Below are positions 8,757 to 16,781 of a DNA stretch of 64,000 nucleotides, one piece after another (the first letter of the stretch is position 1; each line of letters begins with the position of its first letter). The notes under the pieces were generated by a model. It made no database searches and was not told the DNA's origin. It saw only the letters and a list, made by a program, of their open reading frames with translations. The DNA lies in the NCBI GenBank assembly GCA_019358985.1, contig JAHHIJ010000018.1, positions 1 to 64,000 on the forward strand, read 5' to 3'. Made by a program: the position numbers and the translations under genes. Source of the stretch: Tolypothrix brevis GSE-NOS-MK-07-07A (GTDB taxonomy: Bacteria; Cyanobacteriota; Cyanobacteriia; Cyanobacteriales; Nostocaceae).

Positions 8757-9359
8757 ATGAGTTCTGATGAGATTGAAGCAGCCTTGCAAGCAGCCTTTAA
8801 TAGTTGTGATGCAGCCAGCTGTCCTCTCACCGAGATCCAGAAACAGATATTACTGCAAGTGATTTCGGAAATTCAGGAAAACTCTTATGCTGGTGTTGCC
8901 AATCCTTTAGACGAACTTACACCAGCGGAATTAGAAGCATTTTTAGAGTTCGTCAAAACACAAGAACAACACAATCGCACTTGGAAAGTACAATTACTTA
9001 ACGATTGGCTGCAACAGAAGGACTCTGGAAAAGTAAATTTTGTTCGCAAACGCTATGGTTTGCAGTGGCTAAATCGCGTTGAGCCATATCATTTTGAAAA
9101 GTATTCTTATTTTGAGGATGCACTAAAACTCAGGATAGGCGATCGCATCGAAATTTCCAATGCTTTATGGGAATGGGTACAAGAAAATGGTCCCTGTAGC
9201 CCCGAATGGTTTCCCTGCACAGTAATTCAAGTAAATCAAACTGGCAATGGCGATGATACATGCACCAATTGCATCATCAGCCTCAGCAATGGCACTGAAT
9301 ACGAAATTCAAGGAATTTATGAATGGAATCGTTATAATTGGCGCTGGCTGAGGAGGTAG
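8757..9359 (+). CDS. Conserved cyanobacterial hypothetical protein
   Basis: A 200-residue soluble-looking protein. The N-terminal half is helical (EIEAALQAAFNSCD, LTPAELEAFLEFVKTQ). The C-terminal half is beta-rich, with conserved-looking LKIGDRIEISNALWEWV-like text (here LRIGDRIEISNALW), a Cys pair (DDTCTNCI) and a tryptophan-rich end (EWNRYNWRWLRR). The C-terminal half may be a small barrel, but I do not recognise a named domain. It follows the tnpB remnant and converges with aroE, with only 34 bases between the stops. It has no obvious operon partner. Confidence 0.6.
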   Translation: MSSDEIEAALQAAFNSCDAASCPLTEIQKQILLQVISEIQENSYAGVANPLDELTPAELEAFLEFVKTQEQHNRTWKVQLLNDWLQQKDSGKVNFVRKRYGLQWLNRVEPYHFEKYSYFEDALKLRIGDRIEISNALWEWVQENGPCSPEWFPCTVIQVNQTGNGDDTCTNCIISLSNGTEYEIQGIYEWNRYNWRWLRR

Positions 9360-9393
9360 GAAGGCAGGGGAGGCTTATCTCCCCGTCACTCCC

Positions 9394-10272
9394 TCACCGC
9401 CAACCGAGGTGATTCAAGAGTGTTTGGCGCATTACGTCTACAGGGACGGATTCTAAATTTAACCAGATTCTTAAGGCTGATGCACCTTGCTGGACTAGCA
9501 TTTCTAATCCGTCAATAGCTGTTGCACCTTGTTGTCGTGCTAGTTGGAGAAATCGTGTCGGACTAGGATTATATATTAAATCGTAGGCGATCGCACCTCT
9601 AGGCAAATCCCTCATTTCCTGTGCACTTAAAGGCGACTGTTCAAGGTTGGGATACATTCCCACTGGCGTTGTGTTTACCAACAAGTGTGCTTGGGAAATT
9701 ATTCTTGACATTCCCTCCCATTTATGTATCTGCAAATTCACTTCTGGCGGTAAATTATCCCAACTATTGCGGAATTCTTTCAACTTCTGCTCATTGCGCC
9801 CAATTACATGAACGGACGTACAACCTAGCTGGATACAACCTGCTACAACTGCCCTGGCAGCGCCACCATTGCCTAAAATTACTGCTACCGTCTGCTGCCA
9901 ATTTCGTCTATACGTTGTTTGCAGAGGAGAGATAAATCCTTCTATATCAGTGTTTGTCCCAATCCAATGATTATCTTTACGAAGAACAGTATTTACAGCT
10001 CCTACAGATTTAGCAATTGGATGAATTGCCGACAAGCAACTCATTATCGCCTGTTTATGAGGAATTGTCACGTTAAAGCCTGTAACGCCAATAGCAGAAA
10101 AGCCTTGGATAGCTTTCGGCAAGTCATCTGGTTTGATGGGAAAAGGCAGATAAACGTAATCTACTCCCAAAAATTCTAGAGCTGCATTATGCATCAACGG
10201 TGACAGGGAATGTTCAACCGGATGCCCAATTACTCCTAACAGTTTTGTTTTTCCACTAATTAATCGTTGCAT
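9394..10272 (-). CDS. aroE: Shikimate dehydrogenase
   Basis: About 292 residues from the ATG at 10272. The longest frame reaches 10305 only through a TTG and adds 11 unlikely residues. The enzyme reduces 3-dehydroshikimate to shikimate with NADPH in the aromatic amino acid pathway. The substrate-binding segment is GVIGHPVEHSLSPLMHNAAL, followed by GFNVTIPHKQAIM with the catalytic Lys. The nucleotide-binding loop is VILGNGGAARAVV, NTTPVGM follows, and the C-terminal DGLEMLVQQGASALRIW motif closes the family pattern. The protein is cytoplasmic and intact. The gene is divergent from the alpha/beta hydrolase gene. Confidence 0.9.
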   Translation of the reverse strand: MQRLISGKTKLLGVIGHPVEHSLSPLMHNAALEFLGVDYVYLPFPIKPDDLPKAIQGFSAIGVTGFNVTIPHKQAIMSCLSAIHPIAKSVGAVNTVLRKDNHWIGTNTDIEGFISPLQTTYRRNWQQTVAVILGNGGAARAVVAGCIQLGCTSVHVIGRNEQKLKEFRNSWDNLPPEVNLQIHKWEGMSRIISQAHLLVNTTPVGMYPNLEQSPLSAQEMRDLPRGAIAYDLIYNPSPTRFLQLARQQGATAIDGLEMLVQQGASALRIWLNLESVPVDVMRQTLLNHLGWR

Positions 10273-10420
10273 TTTCGTAAATAATTTGAATGAGCAACGC
10301 GCCAAAGACGCCTAAAGATAGAAATTTAGTTGTTGGTGCTAAAAGGCATTGAATAACCAGCCTATCGCCTGAGAATGCCGAGCTACAATTATTAAAGGTT
10401 ACTTAACATTTCTTTATATC

Positions 10421-11356
10421 ATGCAGGCAACTACACGCCGAGCGACAACCCCGATTCCGGGAAAATATTGGCAGTGGCGAGGGCATAACGTTTACTACGT
10501 AAGAGCGGGAGAAAAAATAGAACAACGTCCACCCTTGCTGTTAGTGCATGGGTTTGGCGCTTCTACTGACCACTGGCGTAAGAATATCACAGGACTGTCT
10601 AATGATTTTGAAGTTTTTGCCATCGACCTTTTGGGATACGGACGTTCCGCTAAACCAAAATTGGAATATAGCGGTAATTTGTGGTGCAACCAACTTTATG
10701 ACTTTATCACTGAAGTAATTGGTGAAAAAGCGGTTTTAGCAGGTAATTCCCTTGGTGGGTACGCTTGCTTGTGTTTAGCAGCGCAACATCCTGACGCGGC
10801 AGCGGGTTTGGTCTTGCTTAACAGTGCTGGACCATTTAGCGAAAATCAGACTTCATCAGAACAGTCAGTGTTACAACCAGAAATTCAGCCTCCCAAGCAA
10901 ACAAATACACTGCAAAAATTATTGGGTGACGTTGTTAAATGGATTTTTCAACAAAATGCTGCTCAGTTTCTTTTATTTCAATATGTGCGACAGCGTTGGG
11001 TAATTCGCCAAACTTTAGAGAAAGTGTATCTTGACAAAAGTGCGATTACAGAACAGTTGATAGAAGAAATTTATCGACCCTCTAATGATCCTGGTGCATT
11101 GGATGTATTTGCTTCGATGTTTAGCACTCCTCAAGGAGAGAAAAATGATGTTTTATTGCAGCAATTAACTTGTCCGTTGTTGATATTATGGGGTGAAGCT
11201 GACCCTTGGATGAATGTAAGAGAACGTTCTAAGAAGTTTCACCAATACTATCCTCAACTGACGGAATACTTCTTGCAAGCGGGTCACTGTCCTCATGATG
11301 AAGTACCGAATCAAGTAAATCCACTTTTCCGAGATTGGGTTTTGTCTATTGCGTAG
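10421..11356 (+). CDS. Alpha/beta-hydrolase fold protein
   Basis: A 311-residue hydrolase. The oxyanion region is LLLVHGFGASTDHWR (about residues 39-53), the nucleophile elbow is GNSLGGYA with Ser, the acid is probably the Asp in LLILWGEADPWM, and the catalytic His lies in QAGHCPHDEVP. Thus the whole triad is present. The architecture with RNI..L..F.V.A.DLLGYG resembles the cyanobacterial/plant pheophytinase-like subgroup, but the substrate cannot be read from the sequence. There is no signal peptide. The gene is monocistronic, and a perfect palindrome immediately follows its stop. Confidence 0.75.
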   Translation: MQATTRRATTPIPGKYWQWRGHNVYYVRAGEKIEQRPPLLLVHGFGASTDHWRKNITGLSNDFEVFAIDLLGYGRSAKPKLEYSGNLWCNQLYDFITEVIGEKAVLAGNSLGGYACLCLAAQHPDAAAGLVLLNSAGPFSENQTSSEQSVLQPEIQPPKQTNTLQKLLGDVVKWIFQQNAAQFLLFQYVRQRWVIRQTLEKVYLDKSAITEQLIEEIYRPSNDPGALDVFASMFSTPQGEKNDVLLQQLTCPLLILWGEADPWMNVRERSKKFHQYYPQLTEYFLQAGHCPHDEVPNQVNPLFRDWVLSIA

Positions 11357-11359
11357 TGT

Positions 11360-11397
11360 TAGTAGTAAGTGCTTCAGCACTGAAGCACTTACTACTA
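11360..11397. repeat. Perfect 18-bp inverted repeat after the hydrolase gene
   Basis: TAGTAGTAAGTGCTTCAG is followed by CA and then its exact reverse complement. It starts two bases after the hydrolase stop and lies between convergent genes, so it could act as a terminator, but it lacks a T-tract. A related element (GTAGTAAGCAC...CCTTACTAC) occurs at 41409-41459, so it belongs to a dispersed repeat family. Confidence 0.6.
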
Positions 11398-11403
11398 GCA
11401 GAT

Positions 11404-12114
11404 TTATTTGATAATGTATGACTTAATTTCTTGATCTATTTGGTCGCTAATAATCTCAGTGCCAATCCCAGGTTTATTAAGATTAACTTTGATAAAATTT
11501 ATCTTGTCTCGTTCTGTAAATTTTTTGTCGTTATCAGAGTCTTCAAGAACTTTTAGAAAAATCGCACCAACACTTTGAACAATTGTCCAATTAATGAGTT
11601 GAGTATTGTTCGGGGTAATTTGCTGGAGATTCTTTCCTGACGAATCTGATATATATCCAATAATTGCATCTTGGGTGTTGAGTTTATTATCTTTGTTTGT
11701 ATCGGTTTCAATTATTCTATACAACCAAAATCTTGTTGATGGCTTTTTTTCTTCTTTTTTTTCCAAAAATTCAAAAGAAGTTATAATTGCTTTTTTCTTT
11801 AGTAATAGATGTGTTTCACTACTTTTTTTATTTGAAAATATAATATTATAAAATTGAATTCTTTTATCAGAATAATCTGAAGAAAAAGAAATTTGTCTAC
11901 TTTGACTATTCTGTTTGATAATAACTGGAATCATCAGATAATCTGATTGTTCTTTCAATATTAAATCGCCGTAGACAATATTGGGCTGTGACTTTTCCTC
12001 GGCAATTGCTTTTGTTTTTGCCTCTTCTGTTTTTCTAAAAATATTTGCCTGACATGACGAAGAAAGTATAGCGACGATAATAGCTATAGTAATTTTCAAC
12101 TTATAATTTATCAT
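11404..12114 (-). CDS. Putative lipoprotein with two EF-hand-like loops
   Basis: A 236-residue protein. The N-terminus has a positively charged start and a hydrophobic stretch ending LSSSC (residues 17-21), a plausible but imperfect lipobox. Two segments match the 12-residue calcium-binding loop pattern: DTNKDNKLNTQD and DSDNDKKFTERD, each with Asp/Asn at positions 1, 3, 5 and Asp at 12. This suggests a Ca2+-binding envelope lipoprotein; function is otherwise unknown. Base composition is notably AT-rich and Lys/Asn/Ile-rich compared with its neighbours, which may mean recent acquisition. It ends beside the palindrome at 11360-11397. Confidence 0.55.
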   Translation of the reverse strand: MINYKLKITIAIIVAILSSSCQANIFRKTEEAKTKAIAEEKSQPNIVYGDLILKEQSDYLMIPVIIKQNSQSRQISFSSDYSDKRIQFYNIIFSNKKSSETHLLLKKKAIITSFEFLEKKEEKKPSTRFWLYRIIETDTNKDNKLNTQDAIIGYISDSSGKNLQQITPNNTQLINWTIVQSVGAIFLKVLEDSDNDKKFTERDKINFIKVNLNKPGIGTEIISDQIDQEIKSYIIK

Positions 12115-12600
12115 TAAATTTCAGCCGGATGTCTTATCCTATTGTATTCGCGCTTGACAAAGTTGCAAGGGAAAAATAGCTTACATGTGGTAGCTAGTTG
12201 ACAGGTGAAATACCTTGAGCAAAAAGTTTTACACTTCTTTAACAGACTAATTTCTAATAGTTAGCCTTATCTTATTTCTGCCGTATAGATACAGCAGATT
12301 GCACTCTAATGGAATACACGTAGAGACGTAGCACTGCTACGTCTCTACAAGGTTTTGGGTTTTATACATGTACTTCATTTACCTGAAATCTGCTGTAATA
12401 ATCATCGTATTATTCATTATAAAAGCACTAAAACACTCAAAAACCTGATCAAGGTTGACCAGGTTTTCCAAAATTTGTGATTCTCAAATTGTTAAACTTG
12501 CTAAGTAATCAAATCAGTCAACAACTAGGGTGGATACAATAACGGGCAAACTCAGCATATTTACGTTTTTCCGTTTTAGGATTTGGCTTCCCTATTCAAC
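12115..12600. other. Intergenic region with a MITE and possible coding debris
   Basis: It contains the MITE-like repeat listed at 12290-12397. Read on the minus strand, about 12515-12595 gives a short protein-like run (KTEKRKYAEFARYC then IHPSC and a stop), out of frame with the aspartic-protease gene that ends at 12601. It may be debris of an older gene, but I could not identify it. Confidence 0.3.
12290..12397. repeat. MITE-like element, ACAGCAGATT ends, GTAGCA core
   Basis: The left end TACAGCAGATT and right end AATCTGCTGTA are inverted copies. The centre carries the GTAGAGACGTAGCA/TGCTACGTCTCTAC palindrome. Related copies lie at 13363-13471, 32453-32560 (with a different core) and 58028-58126. 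There is no ORF inside, so it must depend on a transposase elsewhere if it is mobile. Confidence 0.65.
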
Positions 12601-13296
12601 TTAGGGGCAGTGCCACTCATTTTTTATGCTGCTATTTGCTTGGGCTGATGACGGGGGACACGAAGTCATTCTTTTGCCCTTTGACTTTGGTTGTGGTTTG
12701 TTTGGTGTCCTACTATTTAAGTTATCACTCAAATCTGAGATTGGAATGGGTTGTTTAATAAAGTTAACGTTTCGTTTAATTTTGAAATATATAGTAGTTT
12801 TTTGAGAGACCGGCAAGCTAAGTGAGATATATTCAGAAGCGTAGACGTTGCATCGGCTTGTCGCGCTTACATCGCCTAAACACTTAATCATTGCCACTGG
12901 ATAATCAGGATTAGCTGGATTGGGTATCAAGCGCTGATTTTTGCAATCTACCAATAAATCTAACTTTTCCAAAATCACCTGACCAATCAACACCTCATTA
13001 CCTACAACCAATGCCTCATCTACAGTTGTACGTCCTTCACACTCAATAATTATAGGTCCAGTTACTCCGACAATTTCCTCACTTCCGTTAGCGTATTGAG
13101 CAAGCCGCTGACTTCTAATTCGCAAACCCAGCTGCTCTACAATAATAGTAGGAATTACTAAAGACACTGCCCCTGTATCAACTAATCCTTGAGTTTCATG
13201 CTCGCGTAATAACCTTGGTGCTAGCAAACCTCGATTTACTAACTCTTCATCTACAGCATTGGTTAACTTGACTTTAGCGTGAACTGCTCCCATCAT
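12601..13296 (-). CDS. Retropepsin-like clan AA aspartic protease with aberrant C-terminus
   Basis: Residues 1-140 match small bacterial clan AA aspartic proteases: the catalytic motif is LVDTGAVSLVIP (about residues 37-48), with the second-half motif LIGQVILEKLDLLVD and the C-terminal RLIPNPANPDYPVAMIK. Family members usually end near here, at 120-140 residues. This frame runs on for another 90 residues that are Cys/Ser/Lys-rich, have no family likeness and end KNEWHCP. I infer that the natural stop was lost, by mutation or by a 3' insertion, and that intergenic sequence is now translated. The protease core and its Asp are intact, so activity as a homodimer is still possible. Confidence 0.6.
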   Translation of the reverse strand: MMGAVHAKVKLTNAVDEELVNRGLLAPRLLREHETQGLVDTGAVSLVIPTIIVEQLGLRIRSQRLAQYANGSEEIVGVTGPIIIECEGRTTVDEALVVGNEVLIGQVILEKLDLLVDCKNQRLIPNPANPDYPVAMIKCLGDVSATSRCNVYASEYISLSLPVSQKTTIYFKIKRNVNFIKQPIPISDLSDNLNSRTPNKPQPKSKGKRMTSCPPSSAQANSSIKNEWHCP

Positions 13297-13362
13297 TTGT
13301 TTTACTAATACCTTCCTGTTTGATTATATCTCTGTTTTACTTCAAACAATTAATTCAATTAA

Positions 13363-13471
13363 TACAGCAGATTTCAGGTAAATCAAGTACATATATAAAA
13401 CCCAAAATCTTGTAGAGACGCAGCACTGCTACGTCTTGACGCGTATTCGATTAGAGCGATAGGCTGCTGTA
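13363..13471. repeat. MITE-like element, ACAGCAGATT ends
   Basis: Inverse orientation to the copy at 12290. It starts TACAGCAGATTTCAGG, carries a slightly decayed core (AGACGCAGCA/TGCTACGTCT) and ends GGCTGCTGTA. It sits in the 353-base space between the aspartic-protease gene and the zinc-ribbon gene, where I see no other feature. Confidence 0.6.
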
Positions 13472-13649
13472 AATACAAAATGTTGAGATAAATATAAGTA
13501 AAAATCAAGATTCAATTTATTCTTATTTACGAATAATACCCAATCAAAAATCAAAAATCAGACTTTCTGCAAAATCTTAAATCTCAAATCGACCCATCTT
13601 TTGCTGTAAATAGCTAAAATCAGAATGTTTATTTATTGATGTTCAAGTT

Positions 13650-14018
13650 TTGGCTACTGTATCTTGTCCCCATTGTCATCAACTAGTTGACAGCTTGACT
13701 GTCAACTGTCCCCATTGCCGCACAACTCTCAAAGCATTCGGACATCCGGGTATTCCCTTACATCGTGCCACAGGGAAAGAGTATTTGTGCGACAGTTGCA
13801 CCTACCATACTGATGATAGTTGTAACTTTCCTCAACGTCCTTATGCTAAAGAATGTACTCTCTATCAAAACATTGAAGAGAGTAAATTACAGTTGCAACA
13901 ACAGCGTGAAAACACCAGCTTTTCTACAACTGTCAAAAACTGGATTAAACGCAATCAAGCTTTGTTTATGTTACTAAGTTTAGTATTAGTTTGTTTGCTT
14001 ATAGCTCTATTAAGATGA
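13650..14018 (+). CDS. Zinc-ribbon membrane protein
   Basis: A 122-residue protein from a TTG start (no in-frame ATG fits). Two CxxC pairs at the N-terminus (SCPHC and NCPHC, about residues 5-24) form a zinc ribbon. A second Cys group follows (YLCDSCTYHTDDSC and KECTLY), which may bind another metal. A single C-terminal hydrophobic helix (ALFMLLSLVLVCLLIALL) anchors it in the membrane. Family knowledge suggests a conserved cyanobacterial protein with no assigned role. A zinc-binding domain on the cytoplasmic side of a tail-anchored protein is the best description. Confidence 0.6.
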   Translation: MATVSCPHCHQLVDSLTVNCPHCRTTLKAFGHPGIPLHRATGKEYLCDSCTYHTDDSCNFPQRPYAKECTLYQNIEESKLQLQQQRENTSFSTTVKNWIKRNQALFMLLSLVLVCLLIALLR

Positions 14019-14122
14019 TGAAATCTAGGAATCCGGTTTAAATGTAAGAGACTGAGGCAATGGAAATAGAGATTAAAATAGAGCTAGCAAAGGTAGGGTT
14101 TATTTGATTAGGAGGTTCTTTG

Positions 14123-14350
14123 ATGACTTTACAAGAAATTATTAGTTCTATTGAGAGTTTGCCTACAGAAGAACGGGACTATTTGTTTGAGTTTCTTTGC
14201 CAGCAACGAATTGAGAATCGACGGGTTGAAATTTTGGCTAATGCTCAGGAAGTGATGCAGGCTTTTAAGGATGGGACAGCTCATAGGGGAAGCGTTGATG
14301 ATTTGATCGCTGATTTACTAGGAGATGATGATGGAAGTTGTCTGGAGTAG
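14123..14350 (+). CDS. Antitoxin of a type II toxin-antitoxin pair
   Basis: 75 residues from the ATG at 14123, placed seven bases after a strong AGGAGG; a TTG three bases earlier is less likely. The sequence is acidic and helical (LQEIISSIESLPTEERDYLF, then EVMQAFKDGTAHRGSVDDLI), typical of small antitoxins paired with RelE/ParE-like toxins. Its last 26 bases overlap the toxin gene in another frame, so translation is coupled. The N-terminal part would bind DNA and repress the operon while the C-terminal part wraps the toxin; this is family knowledge. Confidence 0.65.
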   Translation: MTLQEIISSIESLPTEERDYLFEFLCQQRIENRRVEILANAQEVMQAFKDGTAHRGSVDDLIADLLGDDDGSCLE

Positions 14351-14612
14351 TGGATTTAAGCGGTCTTTTAGGAAGATTACAAAGAAAAATCCGCAATTAA
14401 AGAATCAAGTTCTTAAGGTATTAAGGCTTTTGGCAGATGATCCATTTACACCGTCTTTGAAGTCTCATAAGTTAACAGGAGATTTAGCGGGGTTGTGGTC
14501 TTGTTCTGTTGCTTATGATTGTAGAATTATCTTTAATTTATCGGAGGATGAGAATTTGTTAGCAATGGTTATTTTATTGATTGATCTTGGCAGCCATGAT
14601 GAAGTTTATTAA
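14325..14612 (+). CDS. RelE/YafQ-family mRNA interferase toxin
   Basis: A 95-residue basic protein with the RelE/StbE fold pattern: VVWSSGFKRSFRKITKKNP at the N-terminus, then RLLADDPFTPSLKSHKLTG, WSCSVAYDCRIIF with the conserved Arg, and the typical end LIDLGSHDEVY. The family cleaves mRNA at the ribosome and is neutralised by the upstream antitoxin. Start choice among three consecutive ATG codons (14325-14333) is open, since a GGAGATG stretch serves all of them. The two genes form an isolated operon that faces nblS. Confidence 0.75.
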   Translation: MMMEVVWSSGFKRSFRKITKKNPQLKNQVLKVLRLLADDPFTPSLKSHKLTGDLAGLWSCSVAYDCRIIFNLSEDENLLAMVILLIDLGSHDEVY

Positions 14613-14655
14613 ATGGGAAAGCTCTTTTTATCAGCCTATAATCACAGATGAGCAA

Positions 14656-14690
14656 GCTTTTTGCATTTTTTAGCATCAAAGGCAAAAAGC
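14656..14690. terminator. Possible bidirectional terminator
   Basis: GCTTTTTGC and GCAAAAAGC form a perfect 9-bp stem around a 17-base loop between the convergent toxin and nblS genes. The T-run lies inside the stem, so termination strength is uncertain. Confidence 0.35.
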
Positions 14691-14736
14691 AGCCGTACCA
14701 GACTCGTGTGTGCCAGTTGCGCTCATTCCTGAACCA

Positions 14737-16641
14737 TCAACTATCAACTATTTCATTAAAAACAGTTAAATCAAACCAAAAAGTTGTACCAACACCAACT
14801 TCACTCACGAGATGGACTTTACTGTGATGCTTTTCTTCGATGATATTTCTGACAATTGATAGTCCTAAACCTGTGCCTTCTAAAGTGTGAACTCGATTTT
14901 CAACCCGGAAGAAACGGTCAAAAATTGCTTTTTGGTCTTCTGGAGGAATGCCAATACCAGTATCGGAGATTTCTACGCGCACTTGACCAGGCTGCTTGTG
15001 ATTGGGTTTTGATTCTAATTGATAAGTGCGAATTGCAACCTTGCCACCAGCAAGAGAAAATTTTAGGCAATTACCAACGAGATTTGCTAACACTTGCAAC
15101 AACAAATCATAGTTACCGACTACTAGGGGTAAATCTGGGGCAACTTCTTGAATAAGTTCGATGCCTTTATCTCTAGCATTAAGTTGGTAAGTACGTAGAG
15201 TTTGGTCGATCGCTTGCGGCAAATCGACTCCATTAAAGTGATAATTGCGACCAGATTCTAGCTTAGACAAATCCAAAACATCATTAACTAGACGAGTCAG
15301 GCGATCGGTTTCATGGTTAACTGTCTCTAGAAATTCTCGCCGTTGATCTACACCCAAATCTTCACCGTATTCGTGCAGAGTTTCGATAAACGATTTGATA
15401 TTAAATAAAGGAGTTCGCAATTCGTGGGAAACGTTGCTGATAAATTGGCTTTTTGCCTCATTTAATTCTACTTCGCGGGTAATATCTTGGACGGTGATGG
15501 CAATACCTTTAATACTCTCGCGTTGCTGGTTGATAACTGTAGTTAAAAGAATGCGGATGGTGCGCTTGATAGGTTGGCTAATGGGGATGCGAAACTCAGC
15601 GCTTTCGCAATCACCTGCTGCCATTTCATACAAAGGACGGGTAATTTCCATTTGCACTGTTGAGGGCAAATGAGAGAATAGACTACTGCCTTCTACATGA
15701 CTATTTTCCCAGCCAAAAATTCGCCGCGCTGTGGGGTTGACCAATATCACCTGCATGTTATTGTCAATCAGTACTGCACCATCAGCAATAGTGGAAACCA
15801 AAGTTTCTAACTTAGCTTTTTCTGCCGTCAGTTCCTCAATATTTTGTTCTTCATAACTCTCCAAACGTTCAGCCATGTCATTAAAGCTTAAAATTAACCC
15901 TCCCAGTTCACCCCCTAGTGGTAAGTCAATTCGCTGCTGAAAATTTCCGGCAGCAATTTGTTTTACTCCCGCTAAAAGTTCTTTAATTGGCTTGGTAATG
16001 GTCAAAGCGTTGACTACTCCTGCCAAAATCACCATTACCCAAATCGTGATAAATACGGCAATGGTGACATCGCGGGTAAAATTTGTGGAAATGACTGCGG
16101 TTTGATTGGGATTAATACCGATCGCTAATACACCCAAATATTTTTTATTAACAATCAAAGGCACAAATACATCAGTGACTACCCCATCCGGGGACTGATG
16201 TTGTCGCACCATCGGCTGATCTGCATCGGCAGCATAATCATCTGGTAGCTTTATCCGACGCTCAATTGTTAGGGATGTTTCTACCTCTGGTTCGGAAAAG
16301 GGAATACCAAAAAAGATTTTCCCAGTTTCATCAGCGTAGAGCATATAGCGCACACTAGAAGTGCTGCTGTAAAAGCGTTGGGAAAATTGGGCAACTTCAG
16401 TGAGATTTTCGGCTTCTATTAGCGGTGCAATATTACCAGCTAGTAGCAGTCCGAGGTCACGACCGAAGCGAGTATCATTTAGACGCGCATCCTGCTGAAT
16501 CGTATTCACTGCCCAGAAGGTTAAACCACTCATAATTAAAGAAACCACTAAAGTGGCAGCAGCCAAAAGCTTGGTCTGGAGAGTGAACTCCGACCACCAA
16601 TTGACGATCGCTTCTCGGATTGTTTTAAAAAAAGCCAGCAT
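14737..16641 (-). CDS. nblS: Sensor histidine kinase NblS (Hik33/DspA type)
   Basis: 634 residues from the ATG at 16641; the longer frame needs a TTG. Order of parts: a membrane span (about residues 26-46), an extracytoplasmic sensor region, a second span (about 190-212), HAMP (TITKPIKELLAGVKQIAAG), PAS (about 285-390), then the kinase core with phospho-acceptor His in FISNVSHELRTPL (His406), N-box LVGNCLKFS, and G-boxes DTGIGIPPEDQ and EGTGLGLSIV. The protein tunes phycobilisome degradation and high-light, cold and nutrient stress genes through RpaB-type regulators (family knowledge). The neighbour purD is the usual partner of nblS in cyanobacteria, which supports the name. It is complete. 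Confidence 0.88.
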   Translation of the reverse strand: MLAFFKTIREAIVNWWSEFTLQTKLLAAATLVVSLIMSGLTFWAVNTIQQDARLNDTRFGRDLGLLLAGNIAPLIEAENLTEVAQFSQRFYSSTSSVRYMLYADETGKIFFGIPFSEPEVETSLTIERRIKLPDDYAADADQPMVRQHQSPDGVVTDVFVPLIVNKKYLGVLAIGINPNQTAVISTNFTRDVTIAVFITIWVMVILAGVVNALTITKPIKELLAGVKQIAAGNFQQRIDLPLGGELGGLILSFNDMAERLESYEEQNIEELTAEKAKLETLVSTIADGAVLIDNNMQVILVNPTARRIFGWENSHVEGSSLFSHLPSTVQMEITRPLYEMAAGDCESAEFRIPISQPIKRTIRILLTTVINQQRESIKGIAITVQDITREVELNEAKSQFISNVSHELRTPLFNIKSFIETLHEYGEDLGVDQRREFLETVNHETDRLTRLVNDVLDLSKLESGRNYHFNGVDLPQAIDQTLRTYQLNARDKGIELIQEVAPDLPLVVGNYDLLLQVLANLVGNCLKFSLAGGKVAIRTYQLESKPNHKQPGQVRVEISDTGIGIPPEDQKAIFDRFFRVENRVHTLEGTGLGLSIVRNIIEEKHHSKVHLVSEVGVGTTFWFDLTVFNEIVDS

Positions 16642-16781
16642 TTTAAACAAATTGTTAGTAGTTTCTCTTATCAACCCCAACAACTAAAAATTAACAGTTA
16701 ATTTGACAAAAATGTTAATGAGAGTGGAGGAGTGGGAGACAAGGAGAATAATTCTTCTTTCCCCCCCTCTCCCCCTCTTCT

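Noticed and set aside
14120-14122. TTG start for the antitoxin
   Set aside because: The ATG three bases later has better spacing to AGGAGG.
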